Positions 27,944 through 35,128 of a stretch of 64,000 nucleotides of DNA are shown here, piece by piece (position 1 is the first letter of the stretch; every line of letters begins with the position of its first letter). A program made the position numbers and the translations under genes. The notes under the pieces are model-generated. The model searched no databases and had not been told where the DNA came from. It worked only from the letters and a program-made list of their open reading frames with translations. Origin of the DNA: JAJPKK01 sp963824905 (GTDB taxonomy: Bacteria > Pseudomonadota > Alphaproteobacteria > Rhizobiales > Xanthobacteraceae). The stretch covers positions 62,001 to 126,000 of the forward strand of contig CAWGRH010000002.1 of the NCBI GenBank assembly GCA_963824905.1, in the 5' to 3' direction.

Positions 27944-28891
27944 ATGGTCGTCGTGCTCGACACCGTCAACGATCCGCGGCCGCGGCACCCCGAAAAGGCG
28001 CATCGCCCGGACACCCCGGCGCTGCGCAAGCCGGACTGGATCAGGGTCCGCGCCCCCGTCTCCAAGGGGTATGCGGACACCCGTGACATCGTGCGCGCCC
28101 ATGGCCTGCACACGGTGTGCGAGGAGGCGGGCTGTCCCAACATCGGCGAATGCTGGGACAAGAAGCACGCCACCTTCATGATCATGGGCGACACCTGCAC
28201 GCGCGCCTGTGCGTTTTGCAACGTCAAGACCGGACTGCCCGGCGCGCTCGATCCCGACGAGCCTGCGCATGTCGCCGACGCGGCCGCCAAGCTCGGTCTG
28301 TCGCACCTCGTGATCACCTCGGTCGACCGCGACGATCTCGAGGACGGCGGTGCCGCCCATTTCGCTGCGGTGATTCGCGCGGTGCGGGCGCGCTGCCCGA
28401 AGACGACGATCGAGGTGCTGACCCCGGATTTCCTGCGCAAGGCCGGCGCGGCCGAGATGGTAATCGCCGCCTCACCGGACGTGTTCAACCACAATCTCGA
28501 GACCGTGCCGTCGCTCTATCTCACGGTGCGTCCCGGCGCGCGCTACTTCCATTCGATCCGGCTCCTGCAAATGGTGAAGGAGCGCGAGCCCAGGATGTTC
28601 ACCAAGTCCGGCATCATGGTCGGGCTCGGCGAGGCCAGGCACGAGGTGCTTCAGGTGATGGATGATCTGCGCTCGGCCGATGTCGACTTCCTCACCATCG
28701 GCCAGTATCTGCAGCCGACCCGCAAGCATCATCCCGTGGTGCGCTACGTCACGCCGGACGAGTTCAAGGCCTATGAGACGATCGCCTATGCCAAGGGCTT
28801 CCTGATGGTGGCCGCTTCTCCGCTGACGCGCTCCTCGCATCACGCCGGCGAGGACTTCGCGCGCCTGCGCGCCGCCAGGGACGCCCGCTGA
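27944..28891 (+). CDS. lipA: Lipoyl synthase
   Basis: A protein of 315 residues. Radical-SAM enzyme that inserts two sulfurs into octanoyl groups on lipoyl domains, here supplying PdhB and PdhC among others. The auxiliary Fe-S cluster cysteines are Cys59, Cys64 and Cys70 (CEEAGCPNIGECW) and the radical-SAM cysteines Cys85, Cys89 and Cys92 (CTRACAFCNV). Length is normal. The gene sits two bases before the COQ10/RatA-like gene, an arrangement common in alphaproteobacteria, and is functionally linked to pdhA-C and lpdA on the left. Confidence 0.96.
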   Translation: MVVVLDTVNDPRPRHPEKAHRPDTPALRKPDWIRVRAPVSKGYADTRDIVRAHGLHTVCEEAGCPNIGECWDKKHATFMIMGDTCTRACAFCNVKTGLPGALDPDEPAHVADAAAKLGLSHLVITSVDRDDLEDGGAAHFAAVIRAVRARCPKTTIEVLTPDFLRKAGAAEMVIAASPDVFNHNLETVPSLYLTVRPGARYFHSIRLLQMVKEREPRMFTKSGIMVGLGEARHEVLQVMDDLRSADVDFLTIGQYLQPTRKHHPVVRYVTPDEFKAYETIAYAKGFLMVAASPLTRSSHHAGEDFARLRAARDAR

Positions 28892-28893
28892 CC

Positions 28894-29355
28894 ATGCCGC
28901 AGTTCTCGACCAGGCGCCGCGTCGCCCATTCCGCACCCCACATGTTCGACCTCGTCGCCGACGTCGAGCACTATCCCGAATTCGTACCGCTGTGCCGGGC
29001 GATGCGGGTGATCCGGCGCACCACGAACGGCGACCGCGAGGTGGTCGTCGCCCAGATGACGGTCGCCTACAAGCTGATCCGGGAGAGCTTCACGAGCCGC
29101 GTCACGCTCGACCGCGAGAAGCTCGCGATCTTCGTCGAATATCTCGATGGCCCGTTCAGCCGGATGGAGAACCAGTGGCGCTTCCATCCGGTCTCCGAGA
29201 CGGCCTGCGAGGTCGAGTTCTTCATCTCCTACGAGTTTCGGAGCCGCACGCTGGGCCTCCTGATGGGCGCGATGTTCGATGCGGCCTTCCGCCGGTTCGC
29301 CTCGGCGTTCGAGCACCGGGCCGATCTCGTGTTCGGCCGGGCCGGAACCGCGTAG
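28894..29355 (+). CDS. COQ10/RatA-type START-domain protein
   Basis: A protein of 153 residues forming one polyketide-cyclase/START domain. SAPHMFDLVADVEHYPEFVPLC at the N-terminus and FISYEFRSRTLGLLMGAMFD near the C-terminus are characteristic of the COQ10/RatA family. Members bind ubiquinone or its precursors in respiratory electron transport; the E. coli homologue RatA was also described as a ribosome-association toxin, but the lipid role is more general. It starts two bases after the lipA stop, so it is translationally coupled to lipA. Confidence 0.88.
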   Translation: MPQFSTRRRVAHSAPHMFDLVADVEHYPEFVPLCRAMRVIRRTTNGDREVVVAQMTVAYKLIRESFTSRVTLDREKLAIFVEYLDGPFSRMENQWRFHPVSETACEVEFFISYEFRSRTLGLLMGAMFDAAFRRFASAFEHRADLVFGRAGTA

Positions 29356-29558
29356 AACTTTCTTCGACTTGTCCTCAAAATTGCGGCGCCCGCTAAAGCT
29401 GAGGCATGCGTTTGCGAAGTAGGCTGCCGGTGTGTCGTAAAGCATACCGATCGGCAGCGCATGACGTCGCTCGGGCGTGATGTTAGTTTGATAGTCAGGT
29501 CTTGTGATCGGCGTATCCGTACGATGTCGCCCTGTAAGGATGTAAATCCCTTTATTTC

Positions 29559-29670
29559 GGACCTCATCCTGAGGAGGCACGAAGTGCCGTCTCGAAGGAT
29601 GGCCACACGTGCTGCCGCCGGTCGCCATCCTTCGAGACGCCGGCTGCGCCGGCTCCTCAGGATGAGGCCC
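29559..29670. repeat. Intergenic palindromic repeat, family B (copy 2)
   Basis: Same inverted repeat as 3215-3326, with arms GGACCTCATCCTGAGGAG and CTCCTCAGGATGAGG(C)CC and inner arms CTCGAAGGATGGCC / GCCATCCTTCGAG. It ends 35 bases before the DyP peroxidase start. The stretch 29356-29558 upstream of it is moderately AT-rich and holds no gene; a promoter for the encapsulin operon could lie there, but I could not pick one. Confidence 0.9.
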
Positions 29671-29705
29671 ACAGTGGTACACCGGCTGGCATGGAGCGCG
29701 TATCG

Positions 29706-30779
29706 ATGACCACCGGGGGTAAGCCTGCGCCCGTTCCGCAGCCGGTTTCCGCGCCTTTGTCGCGGGCGGCGATTTTCATGGTCGTCACCATCAACCCGGG
29801 CGCCGAAAGCGCGACGGCAGTGCGGTCGTTGTGTGCGGACCTCTCGGCGCTCCTGCGGGCGGTCGAGTTTCGCGACATCGAGGCCGCTCTGTCCTGCGTG
29901 ATGGGTATCGGCTCGGCGGCGTGGGACCGGCTGTTCGGAGCGCCGCGCCCGGCGGAGCTTCATCCATTCCGGGAATTTCGCAGCGGCTCCCGCCATGCCG
30001 TCGCGACGCCGGGCGACCTGCTGTTCCATATTCGTGCCAAGCGCATGGACCTGTGCTTCGAGCTCGCGACCCAGATCATGGCGCGCGTCGGCGGTGCCGT
30101 CACGACGGTCGAGGAGGTGCACGGCTTCCGCTATTTCGACGACCGCGACCTCCTCGGCTTCGTTGACGGCACCGAGAATCCGCGCGGACTGGAAGTGGTC
30201 GAGGCGGTGCTGATCGATGAGGAAGACCCTGCCTTCGCCGGCGGCAGCTACGTCATCACCCAGAAATATCTCCACGACATGGCGGGATGGAACGCGCTTT
30301 CGACCGAGGCGCAGGAGCTCATCATCGGGCGCAAGAAGCTCAACGATATCGAGCTCGATGACAGCGTGAAGCCGACGTCGGCGCACAACGCGCTCACAAC
30401 CATCACCGAGGACGGCGAGGAGCGCGCGATCCTGCGCGACAACATGCCGTTCGGCCAGGTTGGCGCAGGCGAGTTCGGCACCTATTTCATCGGTTATTGC
30501 CGCACGCCACGGATCACCGAGCAGATGATCGAGAACATGTTCGTCGGACGCCCGCCCGGCAACTACGACCGTCTGCTCGATTTCAGCCGCGCCGTCACCG
30601 GGACGCTGTTCTTCGTGCCGTCCGCGAGCTTCCTCGACGCGGTGACGGACGAACCTGCGGTCGCGACACCTGCCGCATCGGCGCCGGCGGAAGCCGCGCA
30701 ACCCACACCACCCGTCACCTCGGTGCCCGATGGTTCGCTCGGCATCGGCTCCCTCAAAGGAGGAAACCGCCATGAATAA
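29706..30779 (+). CDS. DyP-type peroxidase with encapsulin cargo-loading peptide
   Basis: A protein of 357 residues. Haem peroxidase of the dye-decolorising family: GFVDGTENP at residues 151-159 includes the catalytic Asp154 of the GXXDG motif, TSAHNALT probably carries the proximal haem His, and YFIGYCRTPRI the conserved Arg region. After about residue 312 comes an Ala/Pro linker (PAVATPAASAPAEAAQPTPP) and then the last 16 residues with DGSLGIGSLKGG, the classic signal that docks cargo inside encapsulin shells. ATG 29706 is preferred over 29691 because GGAG lies eight bases upstream. The 3' end overlaps the encapsulin gene by eight bases. Confidence 0.93.
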   Translation: MTTGGKPAPVPQPVSAPLSRAAIFMVVTINPGAESATAVRSLCADLSALLRAVEFRDIEAALSCVMGIGSAAWDRLFGAPRPAELHPFREFRSGSRHAVATPGDLLFHIRAKRMDLCFELATQIMARVGGAVTTVEEVHGFRYFDDRDLLGFVDGTENPRGLEVVEAVLIDEEDPAFAGGSYVITQKYLHDMAGWNALSTEAQELIIGRKKLNDIELDDSVKPTSAHNALTTITEDGEERAILRDNMPFGQVGAGEFGTYFIGYCRTPRITEQMIENMFVGRPPGNYDRLLDFSRAVTGTLFFVPSASFLDAVTDEPAVATPAASAPAEAAQPTPPVTSVPDGSLGIGSLKGGNRHE

Positions 30780-31581
30780 TCTGCATCGCGAGCTCGCTCC
30801 GATTTCCGACGCCGCGTGGGCCCAGATCGAGGAGGAGGCGTCGCGCACCCTCAAGCGCTATCTCGCAGGGCGGCGCGTCGTCGACGTGCACGGGCCGGCG
30901 GGCACCGCGCTCTCCGCCGTCGGCACCGGCCATCTGCGCACGGTCGCGGCGCCGGGCGACGGCATTCTCGCCCGGCAGCGCGTCGTCAAGCCGCTGGTCG
31001 AATTGCGGGTGCCGTTCGATCTCGATCGCCAGGCGGTCGACGACGTCGACCGCGGCGCCGAGGACTCCGACTGGCAGCCGGTCAAGGATGCGGCGAAGCA
31101 GATCGCCTTTGCCGAGGACCGCGCGATTTTCGACGGCTATTCGGCCGCCGACATCGGCGGCATCCGCGAATGGACCAGCAATCCGGTGATGACGCTTCCG
31201 GCCGCGGTGAGTGACTATCCGGACGCCATCGCGCGCGCGCTCAGCCAGTTGCGGCTCGTCGGCGTCAACGGCCCTTATTCGGTGCTGCTCGGCGCCGACG
31301 CCTACACCGCGCTCGCCGAGACCAGCGATCACGGCTACCCGGTGCTGGAGCACGTGCGCAAGCTGGTGAAGGACGAGATCATCTGGGCACCGGCGATCGA
31401 GGGCGCTTTCGTGCTCTCGACCCGGGGCGGCGATTTCGACCTTCACCTCGGCCAGGACACCTCGATCGGCTACCTGAGCCATACCGACAGCGTCGTGCGC
31501 CTCTATTTGCAGGAGACCTTCACCTTCCTGCTGCTCACTGCGGAAGCCGCAGTCGCGCTGTCACCGCCGGCGAAGGTCTGA
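30772..31581 (+). CDS. Family 1 encapsulin shell protein
   Basis: A protein of 269 residues that forms the HK97-fold shell of a proteinaceous nanocompartment. It has the expected N-terminal helix (NNLHRELAPISDAAWAQIEEEASRTLKRYLAGRRVVDV, seen in blocks), the GIREWTSNP segment, and the C-terminal EDTSIGYLSHT-like QDTSIGYLSHTDSVVRLYLQETFTF, all typical of the linocin M18/encapsulin family. The start ATG 30772 has AAAGGAGG upstream, and this ribosome site lies inside the codons of the DyP cargo peptide, so shell and cargo are translationally coupled. Role: oxidative-stress or dye/phenolic peroxidation inside a closed shell. Confidence 0.94.
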   Translation: MNNLHRELAPISDAAWAQIEEEASRTLKRYLAGRRVVDVHGPAGTALSAVGTGHLRTVAAPGDGILARQRVVKPLVELRVPFDLDRQAVDDVDRGAEDSDWQPVKDAAKQIAFAEDRAIFDGYSAADIGGIREWTSNPVMTLPAAVSDYPDAIARALSQLRLVGVNGPYSVLLGADAYTALAETSDHGYPVLEHVRKLVKDEIIWAPAIEGAFVLSTRGGDFDLHLGQDTSIGYLSHTDSVVRLYLQETFTFLLLTAEAAVALSPPAKV

Positions 31582-31842
31582 GACTTCGTGGGCGACGTGT
31601 AGTGCTCCCGCGCGGCGTTGGCGAACGTCGCGTGCGGGCGCGGAAAGAAGGCGGCCCGAATACGGGGTCCAGGCGACCTCACCATCGGGGTGACAATCCG
31701 GATAACCTTCGTACACCGGACAACCGTAGGCGACGACGGCCGCATCGCGCGGGGCGTCGCTGCTCACCGCGGCGGCGGCCGGAATCGAGGAAAGGGCGAC
31801 GCCGCTGGACAGGATGGCGGAGAGGATGAGTGCAAAGCGCAT
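31561..31842 (-). CDS. Small putative secreted protein
   Basis: An open frame of 93 residues starting MRFALILSAILSSGVALSS, a good signal peptide with cleavage near AAAA, then SDAPRDAAVVAYGCPVYEGYPDCHPDGEV, with two Cys. GAGG lies about six bases before the ATG. The C-terminal third is Arg-rich and overlaps the end of the encapsulin gene by 21 bases on the opposite strand, so the true end is doubtful. The N-terminal 50 residues look more like a real gene than chance. No family is recognised. Confidence 0.4.
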   Translation of the reverse strand: MRFALILSAILSSGVALSSIPAAAAVSSDAPRDAAVVAYGCPVYEGYPDCHPDGEVAWTPYSGRLLSAPARDVRQRRAGALHVAHEVSDLRRR

Positions 31843-32103
31843 GGGGAACCTCATTTGGATGCTGTGGGCATCTGTGTGATGCCTGCCCCCCACACCCGGA
31901 AGCACGGGCGTTTATTCCATTGCGCTGGCCGGCGGACGCACGGCCCGACCTGATCGCGACGGACAGCCACATCGACAGCCACATCGGTGGGATCGACAAT
32001 TCGATTGACCGCGACTGATTTGGGCGCGTCATAATCATAATCACGCCTCGGCGCGGGCCTCCGCCCGTTCTTGCTTCGGCTGCATGAATAAGGGGAAGGG
32101 AAC

Positions 32104-33081
32104 ATGCGCATACTGATCTCGGCGCTCGCCCTCACGATGGTCGCTGTATCGGCAGTCGCATCGGCATCGGCGCAAACCTTTCCGTCGCGGCCGATCACCA
32201 TGATCGTGCCTTTCTCCGCCGGCGGCCCGACCGATATCACCGCGCGCATCGTCGCCGAGCACATGTCGCGCACGCTCGGCCAGCAGATCATCATCGAGAA
32301 CGTGGTTGGAGCCGGCGGCACCACTGGCTCGGTCCGCGCGATGCGGGCAGCGCCCGACGGCTACACCATCGAGATGGGCCAGCTCGGGACGCATGCCGCA
32401 TCGGTCGCGGTCTATCCGAACCTTCCCTACAAGCCCGATGCCGATTTCGCGCCGATCGGGCTCGTGGTCGATCAGGCGGTCCTGATCATCGCCCGCAAGA
32501 GTTTCCCGGCAGACGATCTCAAGGGCTTTCTCGACCAGCTCAGGACGAACTCCGAGAAGCTCAACATGGCCCATGCGGGGGTCGGCTCGATCACCCACTT
32601 CACCTGCCTGCTGCTCGATGCGGTGGTCGGAGCGAAGCCGACGCTGGTACCGTTCAACGGCTCGGCGCCGGCGATCAATGCCCTGATCGCGGGCCAGGTC
32701 GATTACATGTGCGACCCGATCTCGGACATCGTCCAGCAGGTCCAGGCCGGCACCCTCAAGGTCTATGCGACCGGGACCGCGAAGCGCAGCGCCGCCTTGC
32801 CGAACATCCCGACCACCGCAGAGGCAGGGCTGCCGGAGTTTTCGGTGTCCGCCTGGTACGGCCTGTTCGCGCCGAAGGCGACGCCGCAACCGGTGCTCGA
32901 CACGTTGACCGCCGCGCTCGACAAGGCGCTCGACGACGACACCGTACGCAAGCGCCTGTCCGATCTCGGCTGCGACATTCCCGATAAGGGCAAGCGCGGC
33001 CAGGCCGCCCTGGCGACCCTCGTCAAGGGCGAGATCGCGCGGTGGACGCCGATCATCCGCTCGGCCAGCACCAGGGAGTAG
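32104..33081 (+). CDS. Tripartite tricarboxylate transporter (Bug-type) substrate-binding protein
   Basis: A protein of 325 residues with a signal peptide (MRILISALALTMVAVSAVAS...SAQ). The mature protein begins TFPSRPITMIVPFSAGGPTDITAR and includes VENVVGAGGTTGS-like IENVVGAGGTTGSVRAMRA, which are hallmarks of Bug proteins (TctC family). These are periplasmic receptors for carboxylates such as citrate, nicotinate or terephthalate. No TctA/TctB membrane genes are adjacent; orphan Bug receptors are common in some bacteria. The ligand cannot be predicted. Upstream, 31843-32103 holds no other gene. Confidence 0.9.
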   Translation: MRILISALALTMVAVSAVASASAQTFPSRPITMIVPFSAGGPTDITARIVAEHMSRTLGQQIIIENVVGAGGTTGSVRAMRAAPDGYTIEMGQLGTHAASVAVYPNLPYKPDADFAPIGLVVDQAVLIIARKSFPADDLKGFLDQLRTNSEKLNMAHAGVGSITHFTCLLLDAVVGAKPTLVPFNGSAPAINALIAGQVDYMCDPISDIVQQVQAGTLKVYATGTAKRSAALPNIPTTAEAGLPEFSVSAWYGLFAPKATPQPVLDTLTAALDKALDDDTVRKRLSDLGCDIPDKGKRGQAALATLVKGEIARWTPIIRSASTRE

Positions 33082-33170
33082 GGCGTGTCGCGTTAGGGCG
33101 GCGCGCATTCCCGCTTCCGGGCCGCGCCGACATGGCGCATCATGGGGCGTTCGTTTCTCGGGAGGCCCCA

Positions 33171-34043
33171 ATGTCCAAGCCCGCCAGCGCCAGACCGCCG
33201 ATCGTCGCGGCCTGCATTGCCTCGTCGCTCCTCATTGCGCTTCTCGCGACGCCGGGGCCGGCACGGGCGCAGGACGAGCGCATTCCCAATTTTGCGCCCG
33301 ACAATCGCACCGGATGGCTCAAGCCGCCGGGCGATGAATTCATCCAGCCGGAGCGCGGCCCGGGCCCCGTGAAATCCGACCCGGTCAAGCCGTACATCGG
33401 GCGCAACATTCAAGCCCAGGAGACAGTGAAGATCGCCGACCTCAGCAATCCCATCCTCCAGCCCTGGGTGGTCGAGCGGATGCGCAAGTCGAACGAGGAG
33501 GTTCTGGCGGGGAAGGTGGGCTTTACCGCGCGCTCGCGCTGCTGGCCGCATGGCGTGCCCGGCTTCCTGCTCTATCCGGTGCACCCGATCTTCATCATCC
33601 AGTCGCAAAAGCAGGTGGTGATGACCTGGGGACAGGATTTCCAGCTTCGCCGCGTCTGGCTCGATGTGCCGCACACCGCCAATCCGAAGCCGTCCTGGTA
33701 CGGCGAATTGGTCGGCCATTACGAGGACGGCGACACCCTCGTCGTCGACACCATCGGCTTCAACGATCGCACCTTTGTGGACAACTACCGCACGCCGCAC
33801 ACCACGCAGCTTCACGTCGTCGAGCGCTTCAAGCTCCTGCCCGGCGGCGACGCGATGGAGGTCACGGCCCTCGTCGAGGATCCCGGCGCCTTCACGATGC
33901 CGTGGACCGCGGTCCAGCGCTACGCCCGCGACCGCCGCGAAATGGAGGTCCCGCTCCACGAGATGGTCTGCGCCGAGAACAACAGCGACCATTTCGGCCA
34001 GGGGCTCTCTCCGATCCCGCAGGCGGACAAGCCGGATTTCTAG
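33171..34043 (+). CDS. Secreted protein of unknown function, intact paralogue of the 16437 gene
   Basis: A protein of 290 residues with a signal peptide (hydrophobic core about residues 12-27, ending ARAQ). It shares with the broken gene at 16437 the ordered motifs NPILQPW, CWPHGVP, SWYGELVG, GDTLVVDTIGF, LHVVERFKL, EDPGAFTMPWTA, CAEN and a terminal ADKPDF. The repeated Trp-Tyr-Gly and the Asp-Thr strand suggest a beta-rich fold. The family is not one I can name and no catalytic residues are evident. ATG 33171 follows GGAGG by five bases. It lies 89 bases after the Bug receptor gene, perhaps as an operon. Confidence 0.72.
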   Translation: MSKPASARPPIVAACIASSLLIALLATPGPARAQDERIPNFAPDNRTGWLKPPGDEFIQPERGPGPVKSDPVKPYIGRNIQAQETVKIADLSNPILQPWVVERMRKSNEEVLAGKVGFTARSRCWPHGVPGFLLYPVHPIFIIQSQKQVVMTWGQDFQLRRVWLDVPHTANPKPSWYGELVGHYEDGDTLVVDTIGFNDRTFVDNYRTPHTTQLHVVERFKLLPGGDAMEVTALVEDPGAFTMPWTAVQRYARDRREMEVPLHEMVCAENNSDHFGQGLSPIPQADKPDF

Positions 34044-34114
34044 AAGCCTGGCTCTCGGATCGCCCTTGACCTTTGAACGTCGGCCGGATGCGCTGCCGGC
34101 CGGCCGGAAAGCGG

Positions 34115-34987
34115 CTACTCCGCCGCGGTCGCGACCGACGCTTCGTAGCTGCGCGAGCCGAGACCGGTCTCGAAGATGCCGCGCTCTTCGATCCACCTGA
34201 AGGTCTCGTCGAAGGTTTCTCGGGTGTAGGGCTCGAATACGATGCGCTCGCCCGGTCCCCATCGCCGCACGTCCAGGCGCTCGTGATACTTCTCGGGAAA
34301 TTCCTTGAGATAGTGGCGGTTGTAGCGATCCGGACGCAGGTCGATGTCGCGCTGTGCGCGCTGGAGTGCCCGCATGTATTTGGCGACGCTGTCCGGCGGC
34401 GGATCGCCGTTGATGAAGGTCGCGATCATGAAGGTGGTATCGATCACCTTGCGGAAGCCGAGTTGCTCCGCGAAGTAATAGGGGCCGGAGAACAGTGAGC
34501 AGGCGGGCGACTGGCTCTCGATCAGCTTGTCCATGCGGGCGAACAACAGGCCATCGCCGAAATTGAGGTTGATGTTCTCGCGGGGCAGGTACTGCTCAAG
34601 CGCCTGGATGGTCGAGTAGTGGCTGCCGGACTGGTAGCCCACCGAGATCGGCACGCCGGCAAGGTCCTCTGGATGCTTCACCGGCGAGTCCGCCGGCACG
34701 AACACGCCGGCCGGCGATACCGAATAGCAGCCGGGGTAGAGCTTGCCATGGTCCTTGGAGGCGGCGACCGCCACCGTCCAGTGGCACGCGCAGGAGATGT
34801 TCGACTTGCGCCCCGCCTCGAGCGACTGGAATGCGCCGACCCGGTCGGGCGTCGCGTGAATCTGGCCTGCCGTCGACTGCACCAGTTCGCGGAATTCGTA
34901 CTCGAGGCCCTCGTCCTTGAAGTAGCCCTTCTCTTCCGCCACCCACTCATGCAGACGGAAATGCGGTTCGATGATGAACTTCGGCAT
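34115..34987 (-). CDS. ABC-type substrate-binding protein of the NMT1/SsuA type, without signal peptide
   Basis: A protein of 290 residues with NMT1/THI5-like fold features: LHEWVAEEKGYFKDEGLEYEF at the N-terminus, GRKSNISCACHWTVAVAA, a VFVPADSPVKHPEDLAGVPISVGYQSGS ligand segment, and a C-terminal helix ending ERGIFETGLGSRSYE. Relatives bind nitrate, sulfonates, pyrimidine precursors or aromatic compounds. The protein begins MPKFIIEPHFRL with no signal sequence, so it may stay in the cytoplasm or act as an enzyme-like relative. The frame extends upstream to 35068, but no signal peptide is gained there. No ABC permease is adjacent. Confidence 0.75.
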   Translation of the reverse strand: MPKFIIEPHFRLHEWVAEEKGYFKDEGLEYEFRELVQSTAGQIHATPDRVGAFQSLEAGRKSNISCACHWTVAVAASKDHGKLYPGCYSVSPAGVFVPADSPVKHPEDLAGVPISVGYQSGSHYSTIQALEQYLPRENINLNFGDGLLFARMDKLIESQSPACSLFSGPYYFAEQLGFRKVIDTTFMIATFINGDPPPDSVAKYMRALQRAQRDIDLRPDRYNRHYLKEFPEKYHERLDVRRWGPGERIVFEPYTRETFDETFRWIEERGIFETGLGSRSYEASVATAAE

Positions 34988-35128
34988 GGTCGCGGTTCCT
35001 CGCTCGGACGTGTCTCGCCTTGGCGAACTTCTGTGCGGTTGCGCTCCTTTTAGCGCTCGCCGGTGCAAGGTACACGATTGCGAGCCCTGACGCCCGCGAC
35101 ATAGGAGCGAGGAGTATGCGCCAATGAC

